From assembly GCA_029938555.1 (NCBI GenBank), contig JAOZUR010000017.1, positions 1-33,052 on the forward strand: a stretch of DNA of 33,052 nt, written 5' to 3'. Positions 8,711 to 19,785 of this stretch are shown piece by piece. Position 1 is the stretch's first letter; each line of letters starts with the position of its first letter. The notes under the pieces are model-generated. The model was not told the DNA's origin, made no database searches, and worked only from the letters and a program-made list of their open reading frames with translations. Position numbers and translations under genes: made by a program. Origin of the DNA: Candidatus Sabulitectum sp. (GTDB lineage: Bacteria; Fermentibacterota; Fermentibacteria; Fermentibacterales; JCC-6).

Positions 8711-9181
8711 ATGACTGAAAAAATACGAGTTGTTGCCAGAAACAGAAGAGCCCGCCATGATTATCACATAATTGAGTCTATTGAGATGGGGTTGGTTCTT
8801 GTAGGAAGTGAAATCAAATCAATTAGAGCCGGAAAGGTCAGCCTTGTAGGAGCTTATGCGCAATTTGATGATGATCTGGAGCTTTGGGTTTACGGAATGC
8901 ATATAGCTGAATACCCTGAAGCGAGAGATAATCATGAACCAGAAAGAAAGAGAAAACTACTTGCCCACTCTAAAGAATTAAAAAAAATTAGAAGAAAGGT
9001 TGAAGAAAAAGGAATAACCTTAGTTGCTCTTGATGTTCATATTTCCGTAGGAGGTAGGGCAAAAATCCAAATTGGGTTATGCAAAGGTAAAACTAAGTAT
9101 GACAAAAGATCTGATATGGCTGACAGAGATAGTAAACGAAGAATAGATGCTGTTTTGAAACATTCCTTGCGAGAGTCATGA
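8711..9181 (+). CDS. smpB: SsrA-binding protein
   Basis: ARHDYHIIESIEMGLVLVGSEIKSIRAGKVSLVGAYAQF, HSKELKKI, KIQIGLCKGKTKYDKRSDMADRDSKRRID. Confidence 0.95.
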   Translation: MTEKIRVVARNRRARHDYHIIESIEMGLVLVGSEIKSIRAGKVSLVGAYAQFDDDLELWVYGMHIAEYPEARDNHEPERKRKLLAHSKELKKIRRKVEEKGITLVALDVHISVGGRAKIQIGLCKGKTKYDKRSDMADRDSKRRIDAVLKHSLRES

Positions 9182-10293
9182 CTTTTCTGTTTCTTTCAGT
9201 TATCGCTTCAATAAGCTTGAATCTATTTCCCAGATATGATGGTGTTGTTGTTGAGGTAATAGGAACTTCACTTCTGAAGCCTGTTGTTCAAACATCAGGG
9301 TACACAGTAAGGCTCGATTTTGCAGAACAAGTTCTTTTCAATGAAAATACTTTGATTCCAATTTGGGTGAATAACTTTCTGATTGATTCGCTGGGTTTTA
9401 CCGTTGAATTTGATCCATCAATTGCCTCTGTAGATTGGGCACTAAGCGGTGATTCAATGTCAATGATTTTGTTTGCAAGGGCTGAAGAGCAAATTCTGTT
9501 ACCTCCTGTATCCTGGCAGGCGCCTCCGCCTTTTGAACCAGATACAGCTTTATGGTCAGACTCACTTGTGTTTGCTGCTCTTGAAAGAGGTGAAGGTTCA
9601 CCATGGCTTGTGGATTTTGATTGTATTGTATTGGATCCAGGCCATGGTGGAAGAGATCCCGGTGCTGTTGGTCCAACAGGCAGCAGAGAAAAAGATAGAA
9701 CTCTTGAAATATCACTTATGGTTAGAGATATTCTAAGAATCAGAAAACCTGAACTCAGAATTGTTCTAACAAGAAGTGTAGATGAGTATGTATCACTGGG
9801 CGCTAGAACTCGTATGGCAAATAGAAATCAAGCAGATCTATTTGTAAGCTTGCACTGTAATGCTGCTGAAAATCGATCAGCCAACGGGTTTGAGACATAT
9901 TTTTTGTCAAGAGCCAGGACTGACGATGCAAGAGCTGTGCAGATGCTTGAAAATAATTCACTTGATCTTGATGATATATCTTCAGTACCAGAGGATCCAT
10001 TGTTTTTTTTGCTGGCAGATATGGCACAATCTGTTTTTCAGAACCAATCTAGCCATCTTGCCGGATCAATTCAGAGTCATTTGGGAAATGCTTTTCCAAT
10101 GAGAATTAACAGAGGAGTAAAGCGAGCAGGCTTTTTTGTTCTTCGGGGAGCTTATATGCCTGCAGTACTAATTGAAGTTGGTTTTATATCTAATATCACA
10201 GAAGAAGATAAGCTAAAATCATTGGACTTCCGTTTCAAGGCCGCACAAGCTATTGTTGAGTCTATAATTGAATATGCTGAAAGGGAGATTTGA
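9178..10293 (+). CDS. N-acetylmuramoyl-L-alanine amidase (Amidase_3)
   Basis: IVLDPGHGGRDPGAVGPTGSREKDRTLEIS, VLTRSVDEYVSLGARTRMAN, DLFVSLHCNAAENRSANGFETYFLS, VLIEVGFISNITEEDKL. Confidence 0.92.
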   Translation: MTFLFLSVIASISLNLFPRYDGVVVEVIGTSLLKPVVQTSGYTVRLDFAEQVLFNENTLIPIWVNNFLIDSLGFTVEFDPSIASVDWALSGDSMSMILFARAEEQILLPPVSWQAPPPFEPDTALWSDSLVFAALERGEGSPWLVDFDCIVLDPGHGGRDPGAVGPTGSREKDRTLEISLMVRDILRIRKPELRIVLTRSVDEYVSLGARTRMANRNQADLFVSLHCNAAENRSANGFETYFLSRARTDDARAVQMLENNSLDLDDISSVPEDPLFFLLADMAQSVFQNQSSHLAGSIQSHLGNAFPMRINRGVKRAGFFVLRGAYMPAVLIEVGFISNITEEDKLKSLDFRFKAAQAIVESIIEYAEREI

Positions 10294-10908
10294 TTGCCTG
10301 TAAAAAAGAAAAACAACAAGAAGCTTACAGCTTCCAGAGTAATTAGATCATTTATAATAGTTGCTGTAATTGCTGTAATGATGGGTATTAGTGCCAAGTT
10401 AGCCATGAATAGTCTTAATAAAAAAATGGGTATTGAAGGCGGTAACTCTGTAACAACAACAGATTCTACGATAATAGAAGAAATTACTGAAGAAGTTGTT
10501 ATGCCTGAATTTAATACTGCTGCCGCCATGGAGGCTGGTTCTTCCGCTTGGTCTCCCGACTGGAAGAGCACACCTTGCTCTATTTTTGTAACTGAAGGAT
10601 CTGATGCTATTCTGGATTCACTGCAGGAAGCCCCAACGGTTGAATTCAGGAATACAGAGCTTCAGCTTCTCATTGAGCTATGGGCATCTTACAGTGATTA
10701 TGAACCCATGGAAATAGAAAGAGTTTGGGTGTTCGCAAGTGGTGACACTTGTTTTGTGGATTTACCCCGTCAGGCGGACTGGCAAGGCATAGCAAATACT
10801 ATTGAAAATAGATTCATCTCTTACACAGTTCTTCTTCCATTTGTAGCAGGGGAAATCGTGGAAGGATTTGAAGAAGGTATTTCGATTGAAGGAGTACCCA
10901 CAAGATAA
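10294..10908 (+). CDS. Membrane-anchored protein, possibly GerMN-like
   Basis: TTG start directly after the amidase stop. N-terminal TM segment; C-terminal 'CFVDLPRQADWQGIANTIENRFISYTVLLPFVAGEIVEGFEEG' weakly GerMN-like. Position before rph-rdgB matches the gerM-rph-rdgB order known in Firmicutes. Confidence 0.5.
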   Translation: MPVKKKNNKKLTASRVIRSFIIVAVIAVMMGISAKLAMNSLNKKMGIEGGNSVTTTDSTIIEEITEEVVMPEFNTAAAMEAGSSAWSPDWKSTPCSIFVTEGSDAILDSLQEAPTVEFRNTELQLLIELWASYSDYEPMEIERVWVFASGDTCFVDLPRQADWQGIANTIENRFISYTVLLPFVAGEIVEGFEEGISIEGVPTR

Positions 10909-10936
10909 TTTACACAAACAAGAAAATAGGATTTTA

Positions 10937-11671
10937 ATGAATGAACTAAAACGAGTAGACGGAAGACTTTGGGATGATTTAAGAGATATTCAGCTGGAAA
11001 CAGGTTATCAACCTGGCCCTCAAGGTAGCGTGCTTGTAACTTGGGGTGAAAACAGAGTCCTTTGTTCCGCAACTGTTGAATACAAAGTACCAATTTTTCT
11101 TCGTGGTAAAGGCAAGGGTTGGGTAACTGCCGAATATGATATGCTTCCAGGTAGTGGTGATCGTAGAATACGTCGCGATAGGACTGGTAATGGTATAAAA
11201 GGCCGAAGTCAAGAAATACAAAGACTTATTGGGCGTTCACTAAGGCAGTGTGTGAACATGGCAGATATGCCAGACAAAACCATAACAGTTGACTGTGATG
11301 TTCTTGTGGCAGATGGCGGCACAAGAGTAGCAAGTATCACTGGAAGTGTTGTTGCTTTGCGTCTTGCTATTTTGCGACTTCTCGCTAAGGGCAAACTAGA
11401 AAAAGATCCTTGGAAGCAATATATCGGTGCTCTTAGTCTTGGGGTTGTGGGTGGAGATACTCTTCTTGACCTTTGTTACCATGAAGATAGCAGAGCAGAT
11501 ATGGATATGAACGTAGTGTGTGGTGAAGATGGAATGATAATTGAAATACAGGCTTCAGCTGAAGAGAATCCTGTTGCCTCTGATACAGTATTTAGCATGG
11601 CAACAAGTGCTATTCAGGCAATTCAAGAAATAGTTATTCCTGCTCAAAAAGTAGCTACAGGAGAGATATGA
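10937..11671 (+). CDS. rph: Ribonuclease PH (start corrected from 10868 to ATG 10937)
   Basis: MNELKRVDGRLWDDLRDIQLETGYQPGPQGSVLVTWGENRVLCSATVE...GWVTAEYDMLPGSGDRRIRRDR...RSQEIQRLIGRSLR. The ORF-track start overlaps the upstream CDS. Confidence 0.93.
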   Translation: MNELKRVDGRLWDDLRDIQLETGYQPGPQGSVLVTWGENRVLCSATVEYKVPIFLRGKGKGWVTAEYDMLPGSGDRRIRRDRTGNGIKGRSQEIQRLIGRSLRQCVNMADMPDKTITVDCDVLVADGGTRVASITGSVVALRLAILRLLAKGKLEKDPWKQYIGALSLGVVGGDTLLDLCYHEDSRADMDMNVVCGEDGMIIEIQASAEENPVASDTVFSMATSAIQAIQEIVIPAQKVATGEI

Positions 11672-12270
11672 CAGAATTGATTCTTGCTTCTGCCAATAAA
11701 GATAAGCTCAAAGAGCTCAGAAAACTCATTAATTTCACAGAAATAGTTGCCATAAATGATCTTATTCCTGGGTGGGATGTTGAAGAAACAGGCCTAACCC
11801 TTGAAGCAAATGCCCTTCTTAAGGCTAGGGCGGCTGCACAAGCCACAAACAAAACTGCCATTGCAGATGATACTGGGCTTTTCGTATGGGCTCTGGGGGG
11901 CGCTCCGGGCGTTTATACAGCAAGGTATGCAGGGGGGGACTGTAGTTACCGTGATAACACAGAAAAACTTCTCAATGCTCTTAATGGTGAATTAAATGAA
12001 AAGAGAAATGCTTCTTTTCAGACAGTAATCGCTCTTGTTACCACTCATGGGGAAGAGTTCATTTTTAAAGGAACAGTGGATGGAAGAATCACTGAAGATC
12101 ATTCAGGTATCGATGGTTTTGGTTATGACCCTGTTTTTCTCTCTACCGAGCTGAATAAGACTTTTGCTGATTGCACCATGGAAGAAAAAAATAGTGTTTC
12201 TCACCGTGCTCGTGCCATGCGTAAATTGAATGCTTTTTTAAAAACATCTTCATTTTCTAAGACTGAATAA
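11668..12270 (+). CDS. rdgB: XTP/dITP diphosphatase (RdgB/HAM1 family)
   Basis: LASANKDKLKELR, ETGLTLEANALLKARAAAQATNKTAIADDTGLFVWALGGAPGVYTARYAG, GFGYDPVFLSTELNKTFADCTMEEKNSVSHRARAM. Confidence 0.95.
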   Translation: MTELILASANKDKLKELRKLINFTEIVAINDLIPGWDVEETGLTLEANALLKARAAAQATNKTAIADDTGLFVWALGGAPGVYTARYAGGDCSYRDNTEKLLNALNGELNEKRNASFQTVIALVTTHGEEFIFKGTVDGRITEDHSGIDGFGYDPVFLSTELNKTFADCTMEEKNSVSHRARAMRKLNAFLKTSSFSKTE

Positions 12271-12288
12271 AAAGGTGAATTAGTTTAA

Positions 12289-12735
12289 ATGAAAACTGAA
12301 CTTGATCTCCATGGTTATCAAGTCGTTGAAGCCATAGATATTTTCGTTGTACATTATAACCAAAGAGTTAGGGCCAATGATTTTTCACCGATCTCAGTTA
12401 TACACGGTTATGGATCAAGTGGCGGTGGAAGCAAAATCAAAACGGCTCTCAGGAAATTACTTGAAGTAAGTGAATCTAATCTTACTTTTCAGTTGGATCC
12501 ATGGAATAAAGGTAAAACATTAGTTTTTCCCGTTTCTTTGATTTTAGAGGGGGCTGGAGTAATATCAACTGAAATTCTAGATTATTGCCGCTCTCCCAGA
12601 TCTCAGACCAAGATTTTGGGTAGATTGAGAAGATTTGGTGATGTAAAGGTAAAAAGAATTTTGCTTCTTTTGGAAAAACAGGGAAAATTATCATCTACTT
12701 TAAAAGGGAAATACCGTATTTATGTTAAAATTTGA
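12289..12735 (+). CDS. Smr domain-containing protein
   Basis: ELDLHGYQVVEAIDIFVVHYNQ...ISVIHGYGSSGGGSKIKTALRKLL: LDLHG and HGxGxxxG Smr motifs. Confidence 0.8.
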   Translation: MKTELDLHGYQVVEAIDIFVVHYNQRVRANDFSPISVIHGYGSSGGGSKIKTALRKLLEVSESNLTFQLDPWNKGKTLVFPVSLILEGAGVISTEILDYCRSPRSQTKILGRLRRFGDVKVKRILLLLEKQGKLSSTLKGKYRIYVKI

Positions 12736-12924
12736 GTATAAATAGATGTTACACTTAGACATTCTATTTAATTGCATTTGGCGTAAATAAGTGTGTTGAA
12801 TTAAAATAATCCAAGTAAATTTTGTAAATTAAACATATATCTTCTCTTGACGAACTGCTAAAAAAATTTTATCATTATTGAATCAAATCTTTCGTTGTTA
12901 CTTTTACTTGCGCATGGGGGTATA

Positions 12925-15900
12925 ATGAGTGACATGGGTAAAACAAAAACTCAACTAATCCAGGAATTGGAAGAGTTGCGTAAGGTGATTCACGATTCTC
13001 ATCCTTCTGGTATACATTCAGACACATCCGAAAAATCTGTCATTCACAATACTATGATGCTTAACAATATTTTGCGAAACTCCAAAGATGTTGCTATTAT
13101 AACAACAGATACTAATATGATTATTTCAAATTTCAATCCTACTGCGGAAAAGATTTTTAAATATTCAGCAGATGACGCTATAGGGAAATCAGTATTTGAA
13201 GTACATAAGACTAAAGGTGTTTCCGTAAGTGGATTCGAGCAAGCAATCAAAATAGTACGGGAAAAGGGTGAATTCAATCACTCTTTGATGCTCGAAGTCA
13301 AAGGCGAACCTCATTATTATAAAAGCAGATTTTCAACCATTGTTGACAAAGATGATACAATTGCTGGTTTTTCCCTTTTCTTAACAGATGACACTCACAA
13401 GGTAAATTCTAATAAAATACTTGAAGATAGTATATCTTTGTTGAATGATTCTCAAGCTATTGCTCATCTTGGAAGCTGGGATCTTAACTTGGTTACGAAT
13501 GATCTAAATTGTTCTGATGAGGTATATCGTATTTTTGGCTTAGAGCCACAAATTATACAAGCAACTTATGAAATGTTTCTCAGTTATATACATCCAGAAG
13601 ATAAAGATAAAGTAAATAGTATTTTTTTGAATTCAATAACAGAAGAAGAAGATTCGTATAAGATAGAACATAGGGTCATTCAATATGGTACTGGAGCAAT
13701 CAGAACTGTTTTAGAACAATACAGACATGAAAGAGACACAGCCGGAAATGTTGTTAGATCTATTGGTTCAATTATCGATGTGACAGAAGTAAAAAGAACA
13801 GAGCAAGCACTTCTTACTAGTAGGGAAAAGTATAGCAATCTTGTTGAAAATCTTAGTGACTGGGTTTGGGCAGTGGATACCAACGGTGTACATATATTTA
13901 CTAATTCAGCAATACATAAGATTTTAGGATATGATGTTGATGAAGTGCTTGAGGAATCTGCTTTCCCAATGATGCACCCTGATGATTTAGAAGCTTCACA
14001 AAAAATGGTTTCAGAATGTGTAAAAAATAAACATGGTTGGAAAAATGCTGAAATCAGGTGGCTTCATAAAAATGGCTCTATTCGTACTTTTGAAAGTTCG
14101 GCTGAACCTCTGTTTGATTCTTCAGGTGAAATTGTAGGGTTCACAGGGGTAGATCGAGATATTTCAGAACAGAAAAATACCGAAATAGCCTTAAGAAAAT
14201 CAGAATTGGACCTTAGGACATTGTTTAATGCCATGACTGATATTGTTTTTGAAATGGACTATGACGGAAAATACATAAACATTGCACCCACATCTCCAGA
14301 TTTAATGTATAAACCAGCAGATAATTCAGTTGGAAAAACTCTTCATGAGGTTTTTCCAAAATCAGTTGCTGATGAATTTTTAACTTTCATTCGCAAGTGT
14401 ATAGACACAAATAAAACTCAGAAAATAGAGTATCCACTTTGGGTGAACGATGAAACAGTTTGGTTTGAAGGAAGAGCCACTCCTAAAACAAGTAATTCAG
14501 TTTTGTATATTGCCTCTGATATTACAGTTAGAAAAAAATTAGAAGAGAAGGCAAAACACAGATTGATATCACTTACGCAACCCAAGGTTGATTTAGGCGA
14601 TCTTCTTCTTACTGATATCCTTGATATTGATTTATTGCAAAAAATGCAGGATTCATTCGCAGAAGCTTTTAATATGCCATCTATTATATATGATATTCAT
14701 GGTGCTTATATAACTCAACCTTCTAGGTTTACCGCTTTTTGTAAATTGGTTCAAAGCACAGAACAAGGTTTAAGTAAATGTGAACAACATGATGGAAAAC
14801 TAATGCAGAATCTACGAGAAAATCACGAGCCTGGAATTCGAAAAAAGTGTGTTCTTGGTAATCTTGTAACCGGTTCAGTTCCTATTATTATCCAGGGGCG
14901 TCATCTTGCTAATTGGGGAATCGGTCAGATGATTAGTAAAGATTTGGATGTAGATGAAATTAAACATTACGCAAATGAAATAGGTGTTGACTGCGATTTA
15001 CTGCTAGAGGCTGCTAAATCACTTATTTTAATAGAGGAGTCGTCTCTTGAATCTGCTGTTAAATTTCTCACAACTCTTTCCAATTATTTGAGTTTGTTGG
15101 GTTTACAAAATCTTCAGCAAGCACGAGATATTTCAGCACGAGATATAGCTGAAACTAGTCTGTTAAGAGAGCGTAGATTGTTTGTCTCAGGTCCAGTTGT
15201 TGTATTCCGATGGAGGGCACAAGACGGTTGGCCTGTTGAATATGTTTCACCTAATGTTAAAAACATTTTTGGTGTTGCTGCAGAAGATTTCTTGTCCGGA
15301 AAGATATCTTTCTCTTCAGTTATTTACCCTGATGATCTACAGCAAGTTTCAAATGAAATAACAGAATACACAAGTGCTAATGCAAGCTCATTTGAACAAG
15401 AGTACCGAATAGTTCGTGCTGATGGTGCAATACGCTGGTTGTATGATTTTACAACTGTTACCAGAGATGAAGGGGGCGTTGTAACACATTTCGAGGGCTA
15501 TATTCTCGATATCACTGACAGTAAGCAGAATAGGGTTGAGCGCGAGCGTCTTATGCAGGCCATTGAACAAGCTGCAGAAACAGTGGTTATTACAGATATT
15601 GATGGTAATATCGAGTATGTGAATCCCGCATTTGAAAAAATAACAGGGTTTTCTAAGGAATTAGCCATCGGTCAGAATCCCCGAATTCTAAACAGTGATA
15701 CACACGATGATTCATTCTTTAAAGAATTGTGGGAAACCATTACAGCAGGAAAAAACTGGAGTGGTCAAATTGTCAATACTAAAAAGGATGGTTCTCTTTT
15801 TACAGAAGAGGCAACAATTTCGCCTGTTAGAAATCAATCAGGTGAAATCATTAATTATGTTGCAGTCAAACGCGATATTACCACGGAAGTAAAACTTGAA

Positions 15901-17043
15901 GAACAATTGCGCCAGGCGCAAAAAATGGAAGCAATCGGCCAACTAGCCGGAGGAGTTGCACACGACTTCAACAACCTTCTGCAGGTAATAAACGGTTATA
16001 CTGAACTTGCACTTGAGGGAATTGATTCAAGTCATTCTGCTTTTCAATTTATCACAGAAGTTGCCAATGCAGGCGAGCGTGCAAGAACCCTTGTGAGTCA
16101 GCTGCTTTCTTTCAGTCGCAGACAGATAATTAATCCAACCGACCTTGATCTTAATCACATTACCGAGAACCTGTTAAGTATGATAAGAAGAGTTATCGGA
16201 GAACATATTGTCTGTGATTTTGTATCAGGCCATGAGCTTGGAACTATTCATGCAGATTCAGGTCAGGTGGAGCAGGTTTTAATTAATCTTTGCGTAAACT
16301 CCCGAGACGCATTACCAGACGGTGGTAGAATAACCATTGAAACAGGAAATGTTTTTATCGATTCTGAATACGCGAATGTACATCCATGGGCTAAGCCTGG
16401 TCGTTATGTTCTTTTATCAGTATCAGATAATGGACTTGGGATAGAAAAAAACAAGCTTAATCACATTTTTGATCCATTCTTTACTACAAAATCTGTTGGT
16501 AAGGGAACTGGTCTTGGTTTGTCAACTGTTTATGGTATTATAAAACAGCATAATGGTGATATACAGGTTTACAGTGAAATAGGGAAGGGAACAGTATTTA
16601 AGATATACCTTCCAGTTGTAGAAAGAAAAGCATCAACAATTTCTCATATACTAAAAAGTCCAATCATTGGTGGGTCTGAAAGTATTCTTATTGCAGAAGA
16701 TGATGAAATGGTTAGAAATCTCAGTAGGCAAACATTGATAATGGCTGGTTATACGGTAATTGAAGCAAAAGATGGAAAAGAAGCACTTAATCTATTTAGG
16801 AAATATACTGATAAAATTTCACTTTTGTTTCTAGATGTAGTAATGCCCGAACTTGGTGGTCGAGAGGTTTTTGATACAATTCAAAAAACCCACCCTGATG
16901 TTCCTGTTTTGTTTTGCAGTGGTTACAGTCAAAATGCAGTTCATAAAGGTTTTATTCTTGATGATAGTCTTAATTTTTTACAAAAACCATACGGACCAGA
17001 TCTTTTGTTGCGAAAAATAAGAGAAATTCTTGATTCAGAATAA
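12925..17043 (+). CDS. Hybrid sensor histidine kinase with multiple PAS domains, a PocR-type sensory domain and a C-terminal receiver
   Basis: Repeated PAS/PAC motifs; PocR-like region [62 protein letters not shown]...[34 protein letters not shown]-box [17 protein letters not shown]; HATPase N/G boxes; receiver [13 protein letters not shown]...[13 protein letters not shown]. Start set at ATG 12925 because of the upstream GGGGG; the ORF track uses 12895. Confidence 0.9.
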   Translation: MSDMGKTKTQLIQELEELRKVIHDSHPSGIHSDTSEKSVIHNTMMLNNILRNSKDVAIITTDTNMIISNFNPTAEKIFKYSADDAIGKSVFEVHKTKGVSVSGFEQAIKIVREKGEFNHSLMLEVKGEPHYYKSRFSTIVDKDDTIAGFSLFLTDDTHKVNSNKILEDSISLLNDSQAIAHLGSWDLNLVTNDLNCSDEVYRIFGLEPQIIQATYEMFLSYIHPEDKDKVNSIFLNSITEEEDSYKIEHRVIQYGTGAIRTVLEQYRHERDTAGNVVRSIGSIIDVTEVKRTEQALLTSREKYSNLVENLSDWVWAVDTNGVHIFTNSAIHKILGYDVDEVLEESAFPMMHPDDLEASQKMVSECVKNKHGWKNAEIRWLHKNGSIRTFESSAEPLFDSSGEIVGFTGVDRDISEQKNTEIALRKSELDLRTLFNAMTDIVFEMDYDGKYINIAPTSPDLMYKPADNSVGKTLHEVFPKSVADEFLTFIRKCIDTNKTQKIEYPLWVNDETVWFEGRATPKTSNSVLYIASDITVRKKLEEKAKHRLISLTQPKVDLGDLLLTDILDIDLLQKMQDSFAEAFNMPSIIYDIHGAYITQPSRFTAFCKLVQSTEQGLSKCEQHDGKLMQNLRENHEPGIRKKCVLGNLVTGSVPIIIQGRHLANWGIGQMISKDLDVDEIKHYANEIGVDCDLLLEAAKSLILIEESSLESAVKFLTTLSNYLSLLGLQNLQQARDISARDIAETSLLRERRLFVSGPVVVFRWRAQDGWPVEYVSPNVKNIFGVAAEDFLSGKISFSSVIYPDDLQQVSNEITEYTSANASSFEQEYRIVRADGAIRWLYDFTTVTRDEGGVVTHFEGYILDITDSKQNRVERERLMQAIEQAAETVVITDIDGNIEYVNPAFEKITGFSKELAIGQNPRILNSDTHDDSFFKELWETITAGKNWSGQIVNTKKDGSLFTEEATISPVRNQSGEIINYVAVKRDITTEVKLEEQLRQAQKMEAIGQLAGGVAHDFNNLLQVINGYTELALEGIDSSHSAFQFITEVANAGERARTLVSQLLSFSRRQIINPTDLDLNHITENLLSMIRRVIGEHIVCDFVSGHELGTIHADSGQVEQVLINLCVNSRDALPDGGRITIETGNVFIDSEYANVHPWAKPGRYVLLSVSDNGLGIEKNKLNHIFDPFFTTKSVGKGTGLGLSTVYGIIKQHNGDIQVYSEIGKGTVFKIYLPVVERKASTISHILKSPIIGGSESILIAEDDEMVRNLSRQTLIMAGYTVIEAKDGKEALNLFRKYTDKISLLFLDVVMPELGGREVFDTIQKTHPDVPVLFCSGYSQNAVHKGFILDDSLNFLQKPYGPDLLLRKIREILDSE

Positions 17044-17079
17044 TGATAATCAAAATAGAATTGTGAGGCGAATTGTATA

Positions 17080-19740
17080 ATGACCGTTAAGAACCGCACT
17101 CCTGATAAATCCATAATTATAACCGATCTTGAGTTGCGATTACTATCTATCAATAGATCTGCACTTGACTTGTTTGACTTAACTGAAGGTTATTTAGCAG
17201 AAATGACAATTCACGATTTATTAATTAATTACGGCTTAAAACCAGATGAACTCACAATTGCCCTTGATTTAGATGATAATCAAGAAAATTACTCTTTCCG
17301 ATTTGATATGGTATTAGAGAGTAGCGAAAAAAATCTTGATATTGAAATTGAAGTGCTTTATAACTTTGCTGGAAAAAAAACTGGTTACTCAATGCGTTTA
17401 GCAGAAGTATTTAAACCAGACATGGTGAACAAAATAAAGAATACTGCACTTAGTGAACATAATCGATTTGTAACTGTGATGGATTCACTTAATGCGATTG
17501 TTTATGTAACCGATATGAATACAGATGAAATTTTGTTTACTAATAAAAAAGTACGAGACATATTCGGTGATGTTATCGGTCAAACATGCTGGAAAGTTTT
17601 ACAAACTGAGCAGACTGGCCCTTGCAGTTTCTGTACAAATCATAAACTTTTAGACAGTACTGGTAAACCGGTTGAATCTATCGTATGGGAATTTCAAAAC
17701 ACAAATGATGAACGCTGGTATCAGTGTAAGGATCAGGCAATTATATGGCCTGACGGACGGCTTGTACGAATAGAGATTGCTACGGATATCACTGAAAGGA
17801 AAATGGCAGAAGATGATCTTAGGTTAGAAAAGAGACGGTTGAATGATATTCTTACTGCGACAAATGTAGGCACTTGGGAGTGGAATATTCAAACGGGTGA
17901 ACTAGTATTAAACCAACGGTGGGTTGAAATGCTGGGTTATACACTTGAAGAACTTTCACCTATTTCTATAAATACTTGGAGTGAATTTGCTCATCCTGAA
18001 GATCTTTTAAAAGCTAATGAGTTACTTAAGAAGCATTTCAATCAAACTCTTGAGTATTATGACTGCGAAGTTAGGATGAAACATCGGAATGGAAACTGGG
18101 TTTGGGTTCTTGATAGGGGTAAGGTTCTTTCTTGGAGTACTGAAGGTAAACCTTTGTTGATGTATGGAACTCATTTGGAAATTACAAACAGGAAAAATAC
18201 TGAAATAAGTCTTCGCAGGAGTGAAGAAAAATCTTTTGCTTTGCTCAATGCAACTACAGATATTGCATTGCTTATTGATAAATCGGGTTTAATCATTTCT
18301 GCCAACACAGCCGCCGCAGAATATTTTAATAGTACCCCACAGGATTTGCTAGGCAAATTACCATTTAATTTCGATTTTGATCCTGCAGTGAAAAATTTTA
18401 GACTGAAAAAACTACGAGAGGTTGTTTCAAGCAAAAAACCTGCAAGGTTTGACGATGTAAGTGGTACAAGTTTTTTTAATACTTCATTGTATCCAATCTT
18501 AGATAATTCCGGAGAAGTTAGTCTTATTGCTTTGTTTGCTCGTGATGTTTCCCGAAAAATGCTCGATATTAATAAAATAGAAATGCGGGAGAAGTATTTG
18601 ACGGGGTTAAACAAATCTGCTCAAATTTTGTTGCGGTTTACTTTTCAGATTCCTTTCCAGGAGTTTTTGGACTGTATCGGTCCAGCAGCTAATGCTAGTC
18701 GCACATATCTTTTCATGAACCACACTGGGGTTAATGGTGAGTCTCTTATGAGTCAGAAAGCAGAGTGGTGTGCTGAAGGTATTCCTCCTGAGATAGACAA
18801 TCTTGTTTTACAAAATCTTTCTTATGACCAATGGCTTCCTAGGTGGATGGATATTCTAGAAAAAGGAGAGCTTGTAAACGGTCGAGTTGCTGATTTCCCA
18901 GAAAGTGAGCGTGCTGTACTAGAACCACAGGGTATTCTTGCAATTCTTATCATACCCATTTTGATTGAAGGGGATTTTGTAGGATTTATGGGTTATGATA
19001 ACTGCATTTCAGACAGAGAGTGGGATTCTGTAGAGCAGACCTTTCTTCGAACAGCTGCGAATAACCTTGCTCAGGCAATTAGGCGATCAAAAGCTGAGGC
19101 CACAGTAAGATCCTCTTTGAAAGAAAAAGAGTTGCTTCTTCGAGAAATCCATCACAGAGTAAAAAACAATATGCAAGTTGTAACAAGTTTACTTAATCTT
19201 CAGGCGCGTAAAATGACTGAAGGCGAAGCTCTTGATGCAATTCGCGAGAGTCAGAGACGGATCAGTACCATTTCTCAAGTTCATGAAGCGTTGTATTTAT
19301 CAAATGATTTGAGTAGAATTTCAATGGATAAATATTTGACAGGTGTTCTTTCGCAAATCGTTAGTCTTTATCTTGATAGTGAAGATAAAAATACAGTAAG
19401 ATGGAGTGTAAACGCAAGTAATATTACTTTACCCATAACTGATGCAATACCTGTAGGTCTTATTGCAAATGAGTTAGTTACAAATGCATTCAAACATGCC
19501 TTTCCAGATGAACAATTGGGTTTTGTTCGAATATTTATGCGTGAAGCAAGCAATGGCATGATTGAGTTAATTGTTGCTGATGACGGTGGTGGAATACTCA
19601 CTAGCACCGATTTAAATAGTGCAAAAACTCTTGGCTTACAGATTGTTAACAATCTGGTGAAAGTACAACTTGGTGGAACTATCACTATAGATTCGTTGGT
19701 AGGATTAGTATTCCGAATAATGTTCAAGCCATCTTGCTAG
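17080..19740 (+). CDS. PAS/GAF sensor histidine kinase with HisKA_2 (LREIHHRVKNN) domain
   Basis: PAS repeats, a PAS with Cys motif TCWKVLQTEQTGPCSFC, a GAF-like region, LLLREIHHRVKNNMQVVTSLLNLQAR and an HATPase domain NELVTNAFKHAF. Confidence 0.88.
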   Translation: MTVKNRTPDKSIIITDLELRLLSINRSALDLFDLTEGYLAEMTIHDLLINYGLKPDELTIALDLDDNQENYSFRFDMVLESSEKNLDIEIEVLYNFAGKKTGYSMRLAEVFKPDMVNKIKNTALSEHNRFVTVMDSLNAIVYVTDMNTDEILFTNKKVRDIFGDVIGQTCWKVLQTEQTGPCSFCTNHKLLDSTGKPVESIVWEFQNTNDERWYQCKDQAIIWPDGRLVRIEIATDITERKMAEDDLRLEKRRLNDILTATNVGTWEWNIQTGELVLNQRWVEMLGYTLEELSPISINTWSEFAHPEDLLKANELLKKHFNQTLEYYDCEVRMKHRNGNWVWVLDRGKVLSWSTEGKPLLMYGTHLEITNRKNTEISLRRSEEKSFALLNATTDIALLIDKSGLIISANTAAAEYFNSTPQDLLGKLPFNFDFDPAVKNFRLKKLREVVSSKKPARFDDVSGTSFFNTSLYPILDNSGEVSLIALFARDVSRKMLDINKIEMREKYLTGLNKSAQILLRFTFQIPFQEFLDCIGPAANASRTYLFMNHTGVNGESLMSQKAEWCAEGIPPEIDNLVLQNLSYDQWLPRWMDILEKGELVNGRVADFPESERAVLEPQGILAILIIPILIEGDFVGFMGYDNCISDREWDSVEQTFLRTAANNLAQAIRRSKAEATVRSSLKEKELLLREIHHRVKNNMQVVTSLLNLQARKMTEGEALDAIRESQRRISTISQVHEALYLSNDLSRISMDKYLTGVLSQIVSLYLDSEDKNTVRWSVNASNITLPITDAIPVGLIANELVTNAFKHAFPDEQLGFVRIFMREASNGMIELIVADDGGGILTSTDLNSAKTLGLQIVNNLVKVQLGGTITIDSLVGLVFRIMFKPSC

Positions 19741-19785
19741 TTTTAATAGAATAGATTATCTTATATAGATAACTAGGGAGGAATA

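Noticed and set aside
8390-8767. 125 aa minus-strand ORF
   Set aside because: It runs through the tRNA-Leu gene and overlaps the starts of the GNAT and smpB genes; the translated 'VAELADALGSGPSEGNLVGVQVPP' is tRNA read as protein.
9398-10102. Several ORFs inside the amidase gene on both strands
   Set aside because: Shadow ORFs in low-complexity translation, no recognisable motifs, fully inside a confident CDS.
10868-10936. N-terminal extension of rph in the ORF track
   Set aside because: Overlaps the upstream CDS; RNase PH homology starts at MNELKRVDGRLWDDLR (10937).
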